Positions 43,470-53,169 of a stretch of DNA of 64,000 bases are shown in pieces. This stretch comes from Xiphydria camelus (taxonomy: Eukaryota > Arthropoda > Insecta > Hymenoptera > Xiphydriidae). The DNA is taken from positions 6,916,599 to 6,980,598 of the forward strand of contig OY783197.1 in assembly GCA_963678675.1 (NCBI GenBank), written 5' to 3'. Position numbers and translations under genes: made by a program. Within the stretch, counting starts at the first letter, position 1. Every line of letters begins with the position of its first letter. The notes beneath the pieces were generated by a model. That model was given only the letters and a program-made list of their open reading frames with translations. It was not told where the DNA came from and searched no databases.

Positions 43470-43872
43470 TGTTTGATGTGGAGAAAACTGAATTCTCACT
43501 CCATCTGAGCTAGAGCTACTTATTTATTGACAGCAAATATAAATACATGACCAGTCGCTTGGTCTACTACATCACCGTGTCAACGCATCGAAAGTCCGTT
43601 CGCTTCTGGCCTCTGCCCTTTACTTTGAACCTAAAATTTGGAGGAAGTGCGCGATGGGAAGGGAGGAGTGCACGCCTGGGCAATGTCACTGCATTGGCAT
43701 TCGGAAGGTTTCGGATACAAAGCGGAGAAAGCCAAGCCACGTCTATCGGCTACCTGGCCGGTCCCCATAAACAACGTAGTAGGTAGTGCGGAAAATGTAG
43801 AAGTAAATTTCTTGCGCGGCTTGCTATTCGTTGGTCTGCGTTCAACTAAACTATAACGCATTGGTGCGTTCA
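43470..43872 (-). repeat. BEL/Pao copy 1 5' LTR (403 bp)
   Basis: Minus sense begins TGAACGCACCAATGCG and ends ACATCAAACA immediately before the primer-binding sequence; begins TG and ends CA. Confidence 0.8.
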
Positions 43873-43879
43873 CATATTA

Positions 43880-44205
43880 TATTGGCCGAGAAATAGTATT
43901 CTCGACATTTAGGCGCAAGGGGCGTGGCTTCGTGTTGCTAAGGAAGAATCGCTGTTAATACGCAACTTATAAAATTTATGCTGGTCTCTATCAATAGAGA
44001 TAATCAATTTATATGGCGTAACTAAGCATAGTTTTGGTTACAACCATGTATTTATTGAGAAAATTCGATGTAAAAATTGAGGGGTGCAGGGGGCAGACAT
44101 TTTTCGTGTAAAGAGACACGGGTGCCCGCGACATCAGCGCTGTCATTTCTGACGAAACTAACTTGAACGAACGTGCCGCGAGTCACTACCATGTCTCTTG
44201 ATATA
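43880..44205 (+). repeat. Dispersed 330-340 bp repeat, copy 3 of 3
   Basis: Begins TTGGCCGAGAAATAGTATTC within about 10 bases of the BEL/Pao 5' LTR end; same internal phrases as copies at 29.1 and 39.3 kb. Confidence 0.8.
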
Positions 44206-44556
44206 CGAAGCACCAATTAGGAGAACAAGTAACTGATCATAACGAAATATAAGGAGGTTGCATTGAAAGCCGCTGTTCTCCTGTAGATGGCTCTAACTAC
44301 TTATATCGTGCGCAGCGACAAATACTTCTTGTATCACTTAAAATTATAGACATTCCTCATTAAGATTCAGTCATTAAACTGCCATTTTTGATTAATATAA
44401 GTCAACGTCAACAACCAAAGGAAATGGAACGTGAGAAGTTGTTTTTTCGATGTGTACTTCTACACTACTTTGAATGAAAAAAAAAGTACTGCTGCAGCTG
44501 ATCAATTACTTGTGCAAACTTATATATGCTAAATCTGGTCCATCAGAAACAGTATT
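44206..44556. other. Non-coding stretch between two repeats
   Basis: Contains an inverted pair AGGAGAACAAG / CTGTTCTCCTG (44219, 44272). No gene. Ends with GTATT, the target duplicated by the next element. Confidence 0.4.
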
Positions 44557-44763
44557 TGTATTGTGCTCGTTGATGGGTCGATCCGGGAAGGTTATTCGTA
44601 GACGTATTCACTGGACACTGATCGCTTTATTATAACAAATCTGCTTGTCGATACAGTGCACGTGTAACGCACTGTCTTGCCATCTGACTCGTTTCCTGGT
44701 CTACGCAGCGCCCGCGAGAGGCGCTCACGGGATCATACATAATACGCGCGATTGGCTCAAACA
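44557..44763 (-). repeat. BEL/Pao copy 2 3' LTR (207 bp)
   Basis: Minus sense begins TGTTTGAGCCAATCGCGCG directly after the purine tract and ends ACAATACA next to the GTATT duplication. Confidence 0.88.
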
Positions 44764-44863
44764 TCCCGCCCCCCTTGACAATATATGATTGTCAACGCTA
44801 CTAATAGAAAATCATACATTTTAAAATCTTAAAATTATTGAACATACGTCTTTGTCGCGTGTT

Positions 44864-46627
44864 TTAATCGGTCGTAGGGAGCACGCATATTTTCGGCAGA
44901 CTACGTTGAGTAATCCCATTAGCAGTCTTTACACTGACGACTCGTACGTGCCCATCCCGACCTGGGTGAAGCTCAGTAACGCGGCCCATTTTCGACCGCA
45001 GAGGTGGCAACTTATCGTCCTTTAACAGTACGAGACTATTAATACGTAGTGCGTTGTCCGCATTACCGTCTTTCCATTTCGACCGCGATTGAAGCTGAGT
45101 CAGATACTCGCGGCTCCATCGTGTCCAAAAATGCTGCTGCAATTTAATCAAAAGTTGGTAGCGCGTGAGTCGATTCGATGAAGTTTCCTGGAGGTCGACT
45201 TGCGGTATCGCGGTCAACGGAGTGCCGATTAAAAAATGTTCGGGAGTAAGTGCCGCCAAATCAGACGGGTCGCTCGACATCGGGACCAGTGGTCTTGAGT
45301 TTAAACACGCTTCGATTTCCGCAAGTAAAGTGTACAGTTCTTCGAAGGTAAGTGATGCGTCTCCGAATACTCTCTTGAGATGCGTTTTTGCAGATTTTAT
45401 CCCGGCTTCCCATATTCCATCCATGTGTGGAGAATACGGCGGAATAAAATGCCATTGAATCGAGTTGTCTGCGGCGAAATCAATAATCTTTTTCTTGTGA
45501 ATCTCAGTCTTAAGTAGCGCTGATAATAATTCTTTAAGTTCGCTGTTCGCTCCAATAAAATTCGTGCCGTTATCGGAATACACGTTCGAGCATTTTTCAC
45601 GGCGTGCTATGAAACGCTTCAACGAATTAAGAAATGCAACGGTAGATAAATCGGACACTAGTTCCAGGTGAATGGCGCGGGTCGCGAGACAGACAAAGAG
45701 ACATAGATATGCCTTTCCGGTCTTGCATCTCGAAAATTTTATATGAAACGGACCGCCGTAGTCGACACACACATTCAAAAATGCTCGAGACGGGTTGACA
45801 CGAACGGCCGGAAGGTTTCCAATTATTTGTTGCAAATACTTCGGTCGGAAACGAAAACAAATGACGCATCTGCTCAGAACTTGTTTCACCGTCGACCTTG
45901 CCGATAATATCCAATACGATTCGTGGAGAATACTTAAGAGTACTTGTAGGCCTGCGTGGAGATTTCTGAGATGAGCATCGCGAATTATCAGTCGTGTCAA
46001 CGCGCTGCGAGGCGCTAGGACGATGGGAAATCTCTGTGCGTAAGGGACGTTGGCTTCTTGGAGTCTTCCTCCTACTTTGATGAGTTCGTCGTTGTCGATG
46101 AATGGGTGTAACGATGCGAGCTTACTGTCCGTAGGTACCGGAAGTTTCTTGCGTAAGTTGTAAAACTCTCGTGAAAAATATTCATCCTGGCTGATGGCAA
46201 TGACGGCTCTCTCGGCTGCTATGAGTTCCTCAACCGAAAGAGGACCGCTTCTTCGTTCTATCGAATGTCTCGAATTGTACGCGAATCGCTGGCAGTAGGT
46301 GACAACCCGCTTTAATTTACGCAGCGACGAATATCTGTTCAACAACTCGAAGTCGTTAATGGTGGCAATAAGAGACGAAAGAACTGGTTTTGCTTCGAAC
46401 AATGTCATGTCGGTAACATCTTCACTCTGTGTTTCCGTACTTGATTCACAATACTCGTCGATGGGTCTCATCAACCACGACGGGCCTGTCCACCAAAGAT
46501 CCTTCGTTCGCAGGTGATCGGGAGTAATTCCTCGCGAAATCACGTCGGCTGGGTTCTCTTCTGAGCGTACATGTTGCCAGCGTATTTTGTCAGTTAATTC
46601 GCGAATTTCCGCAACCATATTGGCCAC
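44864..46627 (-). CDS. BEL/Pao copy 2 integrase region (open, C-terminal part of pol)
   Basis: 587 open codons continuing the pol phase. RNase H end (EENPADVISRGITPDHLRTK), zinc region (HLRNLHAGLQ ... CVICFR), then the integrase core with all three acidic residues: VCVDYGGPF, YSDNGTNF and DGIWEAGIKS. The C-terminal DUF5641-like segment (RLTRYQLLIKLQQHFWTRWS ... KMGRVTELHPGRDGHVR) ends CVLPTTD. No lesion in this part. It would need the upstream pol to be made. Confidence 0.88.
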   Translation of the reverse strand: MANMVAEIRELTDKIRWQHVRSEENPADVISRGITPDHLRTKDLWWTGPSWLMRPIDEYCESSTETQSEDVTDMTLFEAKPVLSSLIATINDFELLNRYSSLRKLKRVVTYCQRFAYNSRHSIERRSGPLSVEELIAAERAVIAISQDEYFSREFYNLRKKLPVPTDSKLASLHPFIDNDELIKVGGRLQEANVPYAQRFPIVLAPRSALTRLIIRDAHLRNLHAGLQVLLSILHESYWILSARSTVKQVLSRCVICFRFRPKYLQQIIGNLPAVRVNPSRAFLNVCVDYGGPFHIKFSRCKTGKAYLCLFVCLATRAIHLELVSDLSTVAFLNSLKRFIARREKCSNVYSDNGTNFIGANSELKELLSALLKTEIHKKKIIDFAADNSIQWHFIPPYSPHMDGIWEAGIKSAKTHLKRVFGDASLTFEELYTLLAEIEACLNSRPLVPMSSDPSDLAALTPEHFLIGTPLTAIPQVDLQETSSNRLTRYQLLIKLQQHFWTRWSREYLTQLQSRSKWKDGNADNALRINSLVLLKDDKLPPLRSKMGRVTELHPGRDGHVRVVSVKTANGITQRSLPKICVLPTTD

Positions 46628-48320
46628 GAACGTCTTCCACTGACAGGCTTCACCTGCGATCCAGCTGATAGCACTTCTTGAGTCCGACCAATAATGCTTT
46701 CCTTCAATTTGAGTCGTGAGAGCTTACGTTGCGACCTGCATGAGTCGCGCAAGCAAGACTGCCCCACAGAGCTCGAGTCTTGGGAGATTGACGTTCCTCA
46801 ATGGTGCCACTCGTGATTTAACACAGAGTAGTCGTACCGTGTATTGATTGTCATGCGACCCAGATCGAACGTATATGCACGCTCCATACGCTGTCTCCGA
46901 GGCGTCACAGAAATCGTGCAGTTCGACATTCGTGGGATTCTTGCACTCGACCGCGCGAGGAATCAAAATCTCGTTGATGGTCGTTAAAAGCGTGTGATAT
47001 TCCTTCCATGCTTCGTGTAAGTCGCTCGGCAGCGACTCGCCCCAACTTATTTTCAGTTTCCAGAGTTGCTGCAAAATAGTTTTTGCCGTGGTGTACGTTG
47101 GACCGATTAACCCTAGTGGATCGTATATTTTAGAAATCGCTGACAAGACGTTCCTCTTTGTGGGTCGCGAGCATACACCTTCGATGGTTACGAGATATCG
47201 GAAAGTGTCGCTTCTTGGGTTCCAAATGAGTCCAAGTGTCGTGACTTCTTCGCCAATAGGGCGCTCGATGTTCACGAGCTCTCCGTACTCAGTGCCGACA
47301 ACCGACGACACGTTGGACGCCCACTTGCACAACGGAAACCCACCAGATAGGAGCACTCGTTTCAGCGCCTCCTTCATCATCTTGAGATGGGCGATGTTGT
47401 CGCAGTCGGTGAGCAAATCGTCCACGTAAAAATCCCGCAAAATGATTTCGCTGACTTCAGGACTTTCGGACTCGCAATCGTAGGCCAGCTAATGCAAACT
47501 ACGTATGGCGAGAAATGGCGCTGTAGCTGTGCCGTACGTCACGGTATTGAGCTTATACTCCTTGATCGGTTGTTGTGCCTCTGCCCGCCAAACAATCCGC
47601 TGAAAATCTCGGTGATTGTCTCGAATTCTTACTTGGCGGTACATCTTTTGAATATCTGCTGTCAACACGTACTGGTGCTGTCTAAAACGTGTGAGAATTG
47701 AAAACAGATCCTATTGGATCGTTGGCCCAACTCTGAGAATCTCGTTCAGTGACTTCCCGGAAGAAGTTTTGCACAACGCGTCGAAGACCACCCGTAGTTT
47801 TGTTGTGGTGCTCGATTCCTTCAACACGCAATGATGAGGGATGTAGCAGTGAGGTTTCTCCGTCGCCTTTTCGACCTCCGACAGCTCCGACATGTGTCCG
47901 AGAGTGAGGTATTCGTCGAGAAATGCTTGATATTGCGTCTTCAATTCGGGTTGCTTGTCGAGTTTTCGATTGAGAGCGCAGAGTCGTTTGATCGCAATTT
48001 CCCTTGATTCGCCGAGTTGCTCTGGACTCTCTCTGAATGAGAGTGCGACCATAAAGCGTCCGCTCTTATCCCTCTGATGCGATGCTACGAAATCCTCTTC
48101 ACACCGTAATTCTTCCGTTGAAAAATGTCTCGTCGGTTAGTATTCTTCAATACTCCAAAAACGCTCGACTTGCTCATGAAGCGTCATTTCGGTTGCAAAA
48201 TAGCAAACTGCCGATCGCGCATTCTCGGGTGGCACGCTTGGAGTGGCCATGGCTCCTCTAATGATCCATCCCAGTTTTGTTTTGTGCAGAAATGGCTGAC
48301 TTCGACTGATGACATGTTGA
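46628..48320 (-). pseudogene. BEL/Pao copy 2 reverse transcriptase - RNase H, several stops
   Basis: One reading phase throughout: LHKTKLGWIIRGAM, RFWSIEEY-stop, KLRVVFDALCKTSSGKSLNE, ADIQKMYRQVRIRDNH (first RT Asp), FYVDDLLTDCD (YVDD box), the connection/RNase H region with LPRLELCGAVLLARL and HYWSDSRSAISWIAG. In-frame stops at 48137-48139 (TAA), 47711-47713 (TAG), 47489-47491 (TAG) and 46724-46726 (TAA). At least two look like CAG-to-TAG changes. Otherwise the domain is well preserved. Confidence 0.87.
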
Positions 48321-48771
48321 CATGTTGACCTGCGCACAAGAGTCTCCAAAATATGCCTGCACCCAGCAGCACGTTCACTTCACCTGGAACGTTGAACAAT
48401 GGATCGGCTAGTGCTATATGATTGGGAATTTGAAACCCTTGATTTCGCATCATTGCCGAAGGCAACGGTTGAGTAATATGATCGATTACGAGAAACGGTA
48501 ATTTAACTCCGAATGCGTTTACTCGAGATTTGATTGTCGCATTGACCGATTGATTCCTGTCAGCCTGACTCAAGTTAACGCCCGAAACTGACACGTTTTC
48601 GGGATGCTTTGGCAATTGCAGTCGACGATGCAACGCCTTCGTGAGAAAGTTTGATTGTGATCCACAATCCAATACAGCTATGCAGACATGAGGCTTGCCG
48701 AACCTATAATTCACTGTTATTAGCGCTGTTGATAACATTACATTTGTTTTGTTCATTCGCACGCTCGACAA
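48184..48771 (-). pseudogene. BEL/Pao copy 2 protease region, frame-shifted at its end
   Basis: An aspartic-protease-like domain: the active-site loop reads VLDCGSQSNFL (D-C-G where D-S/T-G is usual), followed by VNVLLGAGIFWRLLCAGQ. In the same frame as Gag. A perfect 8 bp tandem duplication (GACATGTT at 48311-48318 and 48319-48326) shifts the frame, so the last 45 or so codons of this frame are spurious and the true continuation into RT is the frame starting at about 48310. Confidence 0.82.
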
Positions 48772-48816
48772 TACAACGTGACCCGAAGACTCGCCACCGG
48801 TTGGCGATCCTGCTGG

Positions 48817-50145
48817 TCATGAAGTCGATTGATCGCTGTTCGAAGTGTTCTTGGGATGGAACTCCTCGATATGAAGAAGCGTGTTGTGTCTTTTTCCACA
48901 ACGCTTACAACCGCTTGATTTACATATTTCTGACGTGTGATTTCCGCGCAAACAGTTAAAACACAACTTTATGCGTTTGATCTCGCTCCACTTCGCTTGG
49001 GTGTTGAATCCCTTGAACTTGGAACAGTGATAAATCGAATGCTCACCTTCGCACGTGGGACAGGTCTTCGTTTCGCTCGAGTTTCGTTCACTTTTACTAC
49101 TAATGCATACGACTGACTCTTCAGCTCTCTTTGGCGCGCTCGAGAATTTTACAGATCTAACTAACGCCGGTTTTGCTGGATGAAGAGTCTCTAACATCGA
49201 ACAGTGTTGCGTTAAGAAATCAGTCCACGATTTTCGCGTTGGAACTGTCTCGCTTTTAATACTTGTTTCCCATTTTCGCCGCGTGACAGGATCGAGCTTC
49301 GTAGTAATCATGTGAATAACTAAGCTGTCCCAACTATCAACCGGCTGACCGAGGGTCTTGAGTGCACGGAGATGTTTCAACGCATCATCCACTAATTTAC
49401 GCAAGTGACCAGCCGATTCCTTCTGAATTGACTCGAGATCGAACAATGCTTGAACGTGATGATGGATTGGTAGTCTTTTGTTTTCGAATCTCTCTTTTAG
49501 CAAAGTCCACGCTTCCTTGTAATTTTCCGAGGTTATCTCTAACGACTGAATAACGTGACTCGCGCTTCCCTGGAGAGACGAACGTAAATAATAAAATTTC
49601 TGAATCTCGGTTAAGCTTCTATTTTTATCGATTAATGCATCGAACGTGTCGCGAAATGGAAGCCACTGCGCGTAGGCTCCATCGAATTTAGGAAGACTAA
49701 GTGTCGGAAGTTTTATGTTTGACTTAGTACCGACGTCTTCGTCATCGTGTTCAATTGACGGCGTACGCTGCCTGCTACTACTGCCTGCAGGAGGTGGAGC
49801 GAGAACTCTTTTGGCCGTTGCGACTGATCTGTAATACGCGTTCTCGAACTGCTCGCGCTCCTCGATCTGAGCCTCTGAATCATCGATTTCCTCAATACTG
49901 GACTGTGTAACAGTGAATGCCGACCAGAGATCGTAGACTTTTTGAAGTCTCGCTTCCACCTCCGCAGGATCGGTGTCACCTAACCTAAAAGTTGACAAAC
50001 TAGTCTGAGTGCGTGTTAATTGACCCTTAATGGTCGCTCTATCGCGTTTCAATTGAGCTAATGATGCCATGTTTTCAATAGATCTCGCCTCCAAAAAACC
50101 CGATGAATTCTGCTCCGTGTTGTGTAGTGGTGATCTCGGAATCAT
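48817..50145 (-). CDS. BEL/Pao copy 2 Gag polyprotein
   Basis: 442 codons from an ATG at 50145. Role: structural particle protein of the retroelement. N-terminal coiled-coil-like region (MASLAQLKRDRATIKGQLTR), a DUF1759-type capsid core (LPTLSLPKFDGAYAQWLPFR ... KWETSIKS), then Cys/His knuckles CPTCEGEHSIYHC, CFNCLRGNHTSEIC and CKRCGKRHNTLLH. It ends at a TGA (48817-48819); the protease frame continues in the same phase straight after it. The TGA is therefore either a read-through stop or the first mutation of a formerly fused gag-pol. Confidence 0.88.
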   Translation of the reverse strand: MIPRSPLHNTEQNSSGFLEARSIENMASLAQLKRDRATIKGQLTRTQTSLSTFRLGDTDPAEVEARLQKVYDLWSAFTVTQSSIEEIDDSEAQIEEREQFENAYYRSVATAKRVLAPPPAGSSSRQRTPSIEHDDEDVGTKSNIKLPTLSLPKFDGAYAQWLPFRDTFDALIDKNRSLTEIQKFYYLRSSLQGSASHVIQSLEITSENYKEAWTLLKERFENKRLPIHHHVQALFDLESIQKESAGHLRKLVDDALKHLRALKTLGQPVDSWDSLVIHMITTKLDPVTRRKWETSIKSETVPTRKSWTDFLTQHCSMLETLHPAKPALVRSVKFSSAPKRAEESVVCISSKSERNSSETKTCPTCEGEHSIYHCSKFKGFNTQAKWSEIKRIKLCFNCLRGNHTSEICKSSGCKRCGKRHNTLLHIEEFHPKNTSNSDQSTS

Positions 50146-50794
50146 TTGAGAACACTCGTCGTCGATGATGCTCGCTGACTACGGCGAACCGCTACTTGTC
50201 GTCGTGTCGTAGAATGAGCTGCGCTGCTGCGTATAATATCCGGCTCGATGACTGCGGCGTCAGTGCTGTCGCACGCTGACGGCTTCCACCGAAGTTGACT
50301 GCGATACTCGAGGTTGAGGATATACGACGCCGTGAATGCGTAACCTCGAAACTCTCAATATCCTGCGTTGACTGATGCAAAGGCTGTACGATAGTGTACG
50401 TAACCTCAAACTGCGTTCGTTGTGTCGCGGCGACTGCCTAGCGCACCATACCTTGGCGTGCGGGCCGAGCGACTGTCTGCGCGCGCACCGAAACGTCAAC
50501 GGCTCGTGATGGAGCGACCGTTGGCGCGCGAATGATGCAATGCTTGTTGATATCACTTTTGCGTTTACCACGTTAATCTCCACAGCGCTAACTTTAACAT
50601 TGTAGCTTGAAGTCGTGCATGTTGCACTCTTGCCTGCGTTGAGAGTCGCGTCCACTGCAAATACGTCCGTTGTTCACAATGACATGCTCGTCGTGAGGCA
50701 TCGCTTACGCGAGCTGCTTTCGGAACCTTTTCGAACATCCGGCGACTGTTTCCATGCCAGCACTGACGCTCACTGAATTCGAAGGACCAAATTA
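50146..50794 (-). other. BEL/Pao copy 2 leader
   Basis: GC-rich untranslated leader between the primer-binding site (about 50794-50775) and the gag ATG at 50145. Open frames here are small and unsupported. Confidence 0.6.
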
Positions 50795-51014
50795 TGTATT
50801 GTGCTCGATGATGGGTCGATCCGGGAAGGTTATAGGTATAGTTATTCGTAGACGTATTCACTGGACACTGATCACTTTATTATAACAAATCTCCTTGTCG
50901 ATACAGTGCACGCGTAACGCACTGTCTTGCCATCTTGGCTCGTTCCCTAGTCTACGCAGCGCCCGCGAGAGGCGCTCATGGGATCACACATAATACGCGC
51001 GCTTGGCTCAAACA
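50795..51014 (-). repeat. BEL/Pao copy 2 5' LTR (220 bp)
   Basis: Minus sense begins TGTTTGAGCC and ends GAGCACAATACA. Compared with the 3' LTR it has about 12-13 extra bases around TATAGGTATAG at 50832. Confidence 0.88.
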
Positions 51015-51094
51015 GTATTAATCCTAGAGCCAGCGACGATTTTAGTTAAGGAATTTCAGGCAGGCTACAAATTTTAATTTGCGTTAAAGAAAGA
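51015..51094. other. Flank of BEL/Pao copy 2
   Basis: Begins with the second GTATT. Nothing else seen. Confidence 0.5.
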
Positions 51095-52156
51095 TTAGAG
51101 GAAGGGAACCAAACCTGACATACCACTTTGTTTTTTGGCCAAAACTCAGCCGAAAATTAGTCAAATTTGAAAAACGGCACACCAGCGTACAGGACCCTTA
51201 CCCTTATCTTTAAAAAATCAGCATTAGTTTAAAAGAAAGGTATTGTACATTGGGAAAAATGAAAAAATCGCAAATCAAGTCAAAAATAGCTCCTGAGTAA
51301 AAGGGTATCAAATCCGACACACCTGGTTGAAGTAAAGTTTAATACTAAAAATTTCAGTCCTTAATTTTTGTTAACTCTGTAAGGCATTTCTAACATCAAT
51401 AACTATTATTTAAGTATGTTTTCGAAGGAAAATAAATTAAAAAAGCAGACATTTACACTCAAAAAGTTAAAAAAACAAAATTATTCCAAAATTATCAAAG
51501 CAATAATTATAACCTTCGTAGAAGGCATCTGTGAAAAAAACGGCCAAATCAGCCTCAAATACTCATAACGCCCATAGAGTTTTCAAAACTACAGCAAAAG
51601 AGCTAGGTATATCGGGTTAGGCAACTTCGGTACTTGAATTTTGTTTCCTCATAATGAATGAAAGAATGATGTTAGAAATAAAACTGAACTAATTTTTTCT
51701 ACCTTATGTGTTTCTGAATAACACCAAAATGCAAAAAAAACTACTCACTACTAGTTATTCGTGTCTACAGCCGCCCGTTTTTAAACATTCAAAAATGTTG
51801 ACGATTGTAAATCTGTAACTTTTGAGATTATCGGCGCACAACTACGAAAACAAACGCCAGAGGCAATGTTACTGTACAGGCAAGCTATCTATGCATCGAA
51901 ACGACTAAGTTTATGTAGTTGTTGGTAAAGTGCAGCACCATATGGTCGAAATAATAATGGTGTGTCGGGTTTGGGGGACTATGGACCGGTTGTATAAACG
52001 CGGTGAACTGTAGTTCGGCTTGAACTGTGGATCGAGCGTCGTTTTGGTATACTTTATGTGACACACGACGCTCTATCCACAGTTCAAGCTGAACTACAGT
52101 TCACCGCGTTTATACAACCGGCCCTATATCAGGTTTGGTTCCCCTCCTCTACTAAA
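51095..52156. mobile_element. About 1.06 kb MITE with 26 bp terminal repeats
   Basis: AGAGGAAGGGAACCAAACCT-GACATA at the left and its reverse with two mismatches at the right. Flanking TA is possible. The AT-rich interior has no transposase. A second, smaller hairpin element sits inside near the right end. Confidence 0.75.
51986..52123. mobile_element. 138 bp near-perfect hairpin MITE nested in the previous element
   Basis: ACCGGTTGTATAAACGCGGT at the left and its reverse at the right; arms pair for about 58 bases with two or three mismatches (for example GAACTGTAGTTCGGCTTGAA). Confidence 0.85.
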
Positions 52157-52169
52157 CGTAGAATGGCCG

Positions 52170-52690
52170 GTCTAGCAGAGATGTCAGTAACTAGTTACTT
52201 TTGTATCGAGTTACATAAAAGTTACACACTATAGGCTGTATTGGGAAACGTAATTCTTACGTTACATTGCTACACAATTATCGAGGTACCGCTTGCTACT
52301 TGTTCCATTTATAACGAGGAATGAAGAAGTTCAGTTATTTGTTACACTTGTACCGAATAAGAAATTTTATTTCATTATTCATTACATTTGTATCGATTAA
52401 CAATATGAAATTTCGTCATTTATTTCTGTTCGTAGCGTGTAATGAACTATAATTTCGTTACTCGATACAAATATAACGAGTAACACAATTAAATCGATAC
52501 TCGATACAAATGTAACAAGTATCGCAATTAAATTGGTTACTCGATACAAATGTAACGAGTAACACAATTTAATTGGTTACTCGATACAAATGTAACAAGT
52601 ATCGCAATTAAATTGGTTACTCGATACAAATGTAACAAGTATAACAATTAAATTGGTTACAATTAATGATTAGAATGTCAACGTCCGGTA
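52170..52690. repeat. Tandem repeat, GTTACTCGATACAAATGTAAC core (about 40 bp unit)
   Basis: The best ordered part is 52455-52670: TTACTCGATACAAATGTAAC, AAG/GAGT, then ATCGCAATTAAATTGG, about five units. Earlier copies (52190-52450) are more diverged. The same core in both orientations fills 63560-64000. Confidence 0.85.
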
Positions 52691-52754
52691 CTGACATATT
52701 CATAAGACATTTCTATGTATGTTGTAACACGGAGCAATTCTCCGTGTCACAAAT

Positions 52755-53058
52755 AAGATTGAAAAACAAAATTAGAAAAAAAAATAACTGGGAAACAAAA
52801 TTAGAAAAAGAAAGGTAAGGTGAAAAAAACAGAATAAAATATAATCATGCAGTCAAGAAGGTGACGAGAAGTTTTGCGTCTGTTTATTTATTGATGATTA
52901 TACCAATCGTCTGTTTATTTATTGATGATTATACGCAAAACTTCTCGTCACCTTCTTTACTGCATGATTACATTTTATTCTGTTTTTTCACCTTACCTTT
53001 CTTTTTCTAATTTTGTTTCCCAGTTATTTTTCTTTTCTAATTTTGTTTTTCAATCTTA
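52755..53058. repeat. Long hairpin, 304 bp
   Basis: AAGATTGAAAAACAAAATTA at the left pairs with TAATTTTGTTTTTCAATCTT at the right; arms run about 120 bp to a centre with TCTGTTTATTTATTGATGAT twice in tandem (about 52878 and 52908). No coding. Confidence 0.85.
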
Positions 53059-53169
53059 GTATTTCGTGGGTTTACGCATGAAGTTTTACTTCTGTTGCGT
53101 GTACCCTGTACACGTTTTTGTTCTTTTTTTGAGGTTACCAACAAAGTTTTATATTTGTTGTGTGTACTT

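Larger units (their letters stand above)
39825..43872 (-). mobile_element. BEL/Pao LTR retrotransposon, copy 1, internally deleted
   Basis: Minus-strand order: 5' LTR (43872-43470), primer-binding region TTGGTCCTTCGAGCCGGATC, gag fragments, then directly the RNase H/integrase part, a purine tract GGTGGTTGGGA (40062-40052) and a 3' LTR fragment. Protease and reverse transcriptase are missing. Several stops and frameshifts. The 3' LTR is cut at about 39825, so no target duplication can be read. Confidence 0.88.
44557..51014 (-). mobile_element. BEL/Pao LTR retrotransposon, copy 2, full length with 5 bp duplication
   Basis: LTRs at 50795-51014 (5') and 44557-44763 (3'); flanking GTATT at 44552-44556 and 51015-51019. 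Primer-binding sequence TTGGTCCTTCGAATTC follows the 5' LTR, and a purine tract AAGGGGGGCGGGA precedes the 3' LTR. Gag and integrase frames are long and open; the pol middle carries several lesions. The two LTRs differ by one small insertion and several substitutions, so it is not a brand-new insertion. Confidence 0.93.

Noticed and set aside
50260..50861. Minus-strand frames of 98-131 residues upstream of BEL/Pao gag
   Set aside because: They lie in the GC-rich leader and LTR; no gag or other motif.
52440..52690. CRISPR-like spacing of a 20 bp repeat with similar-length gaps
   Set aside because: The intervening sequence is also repeated, so it is an ordinary tandem repeat, and the genome is eukaryotic.
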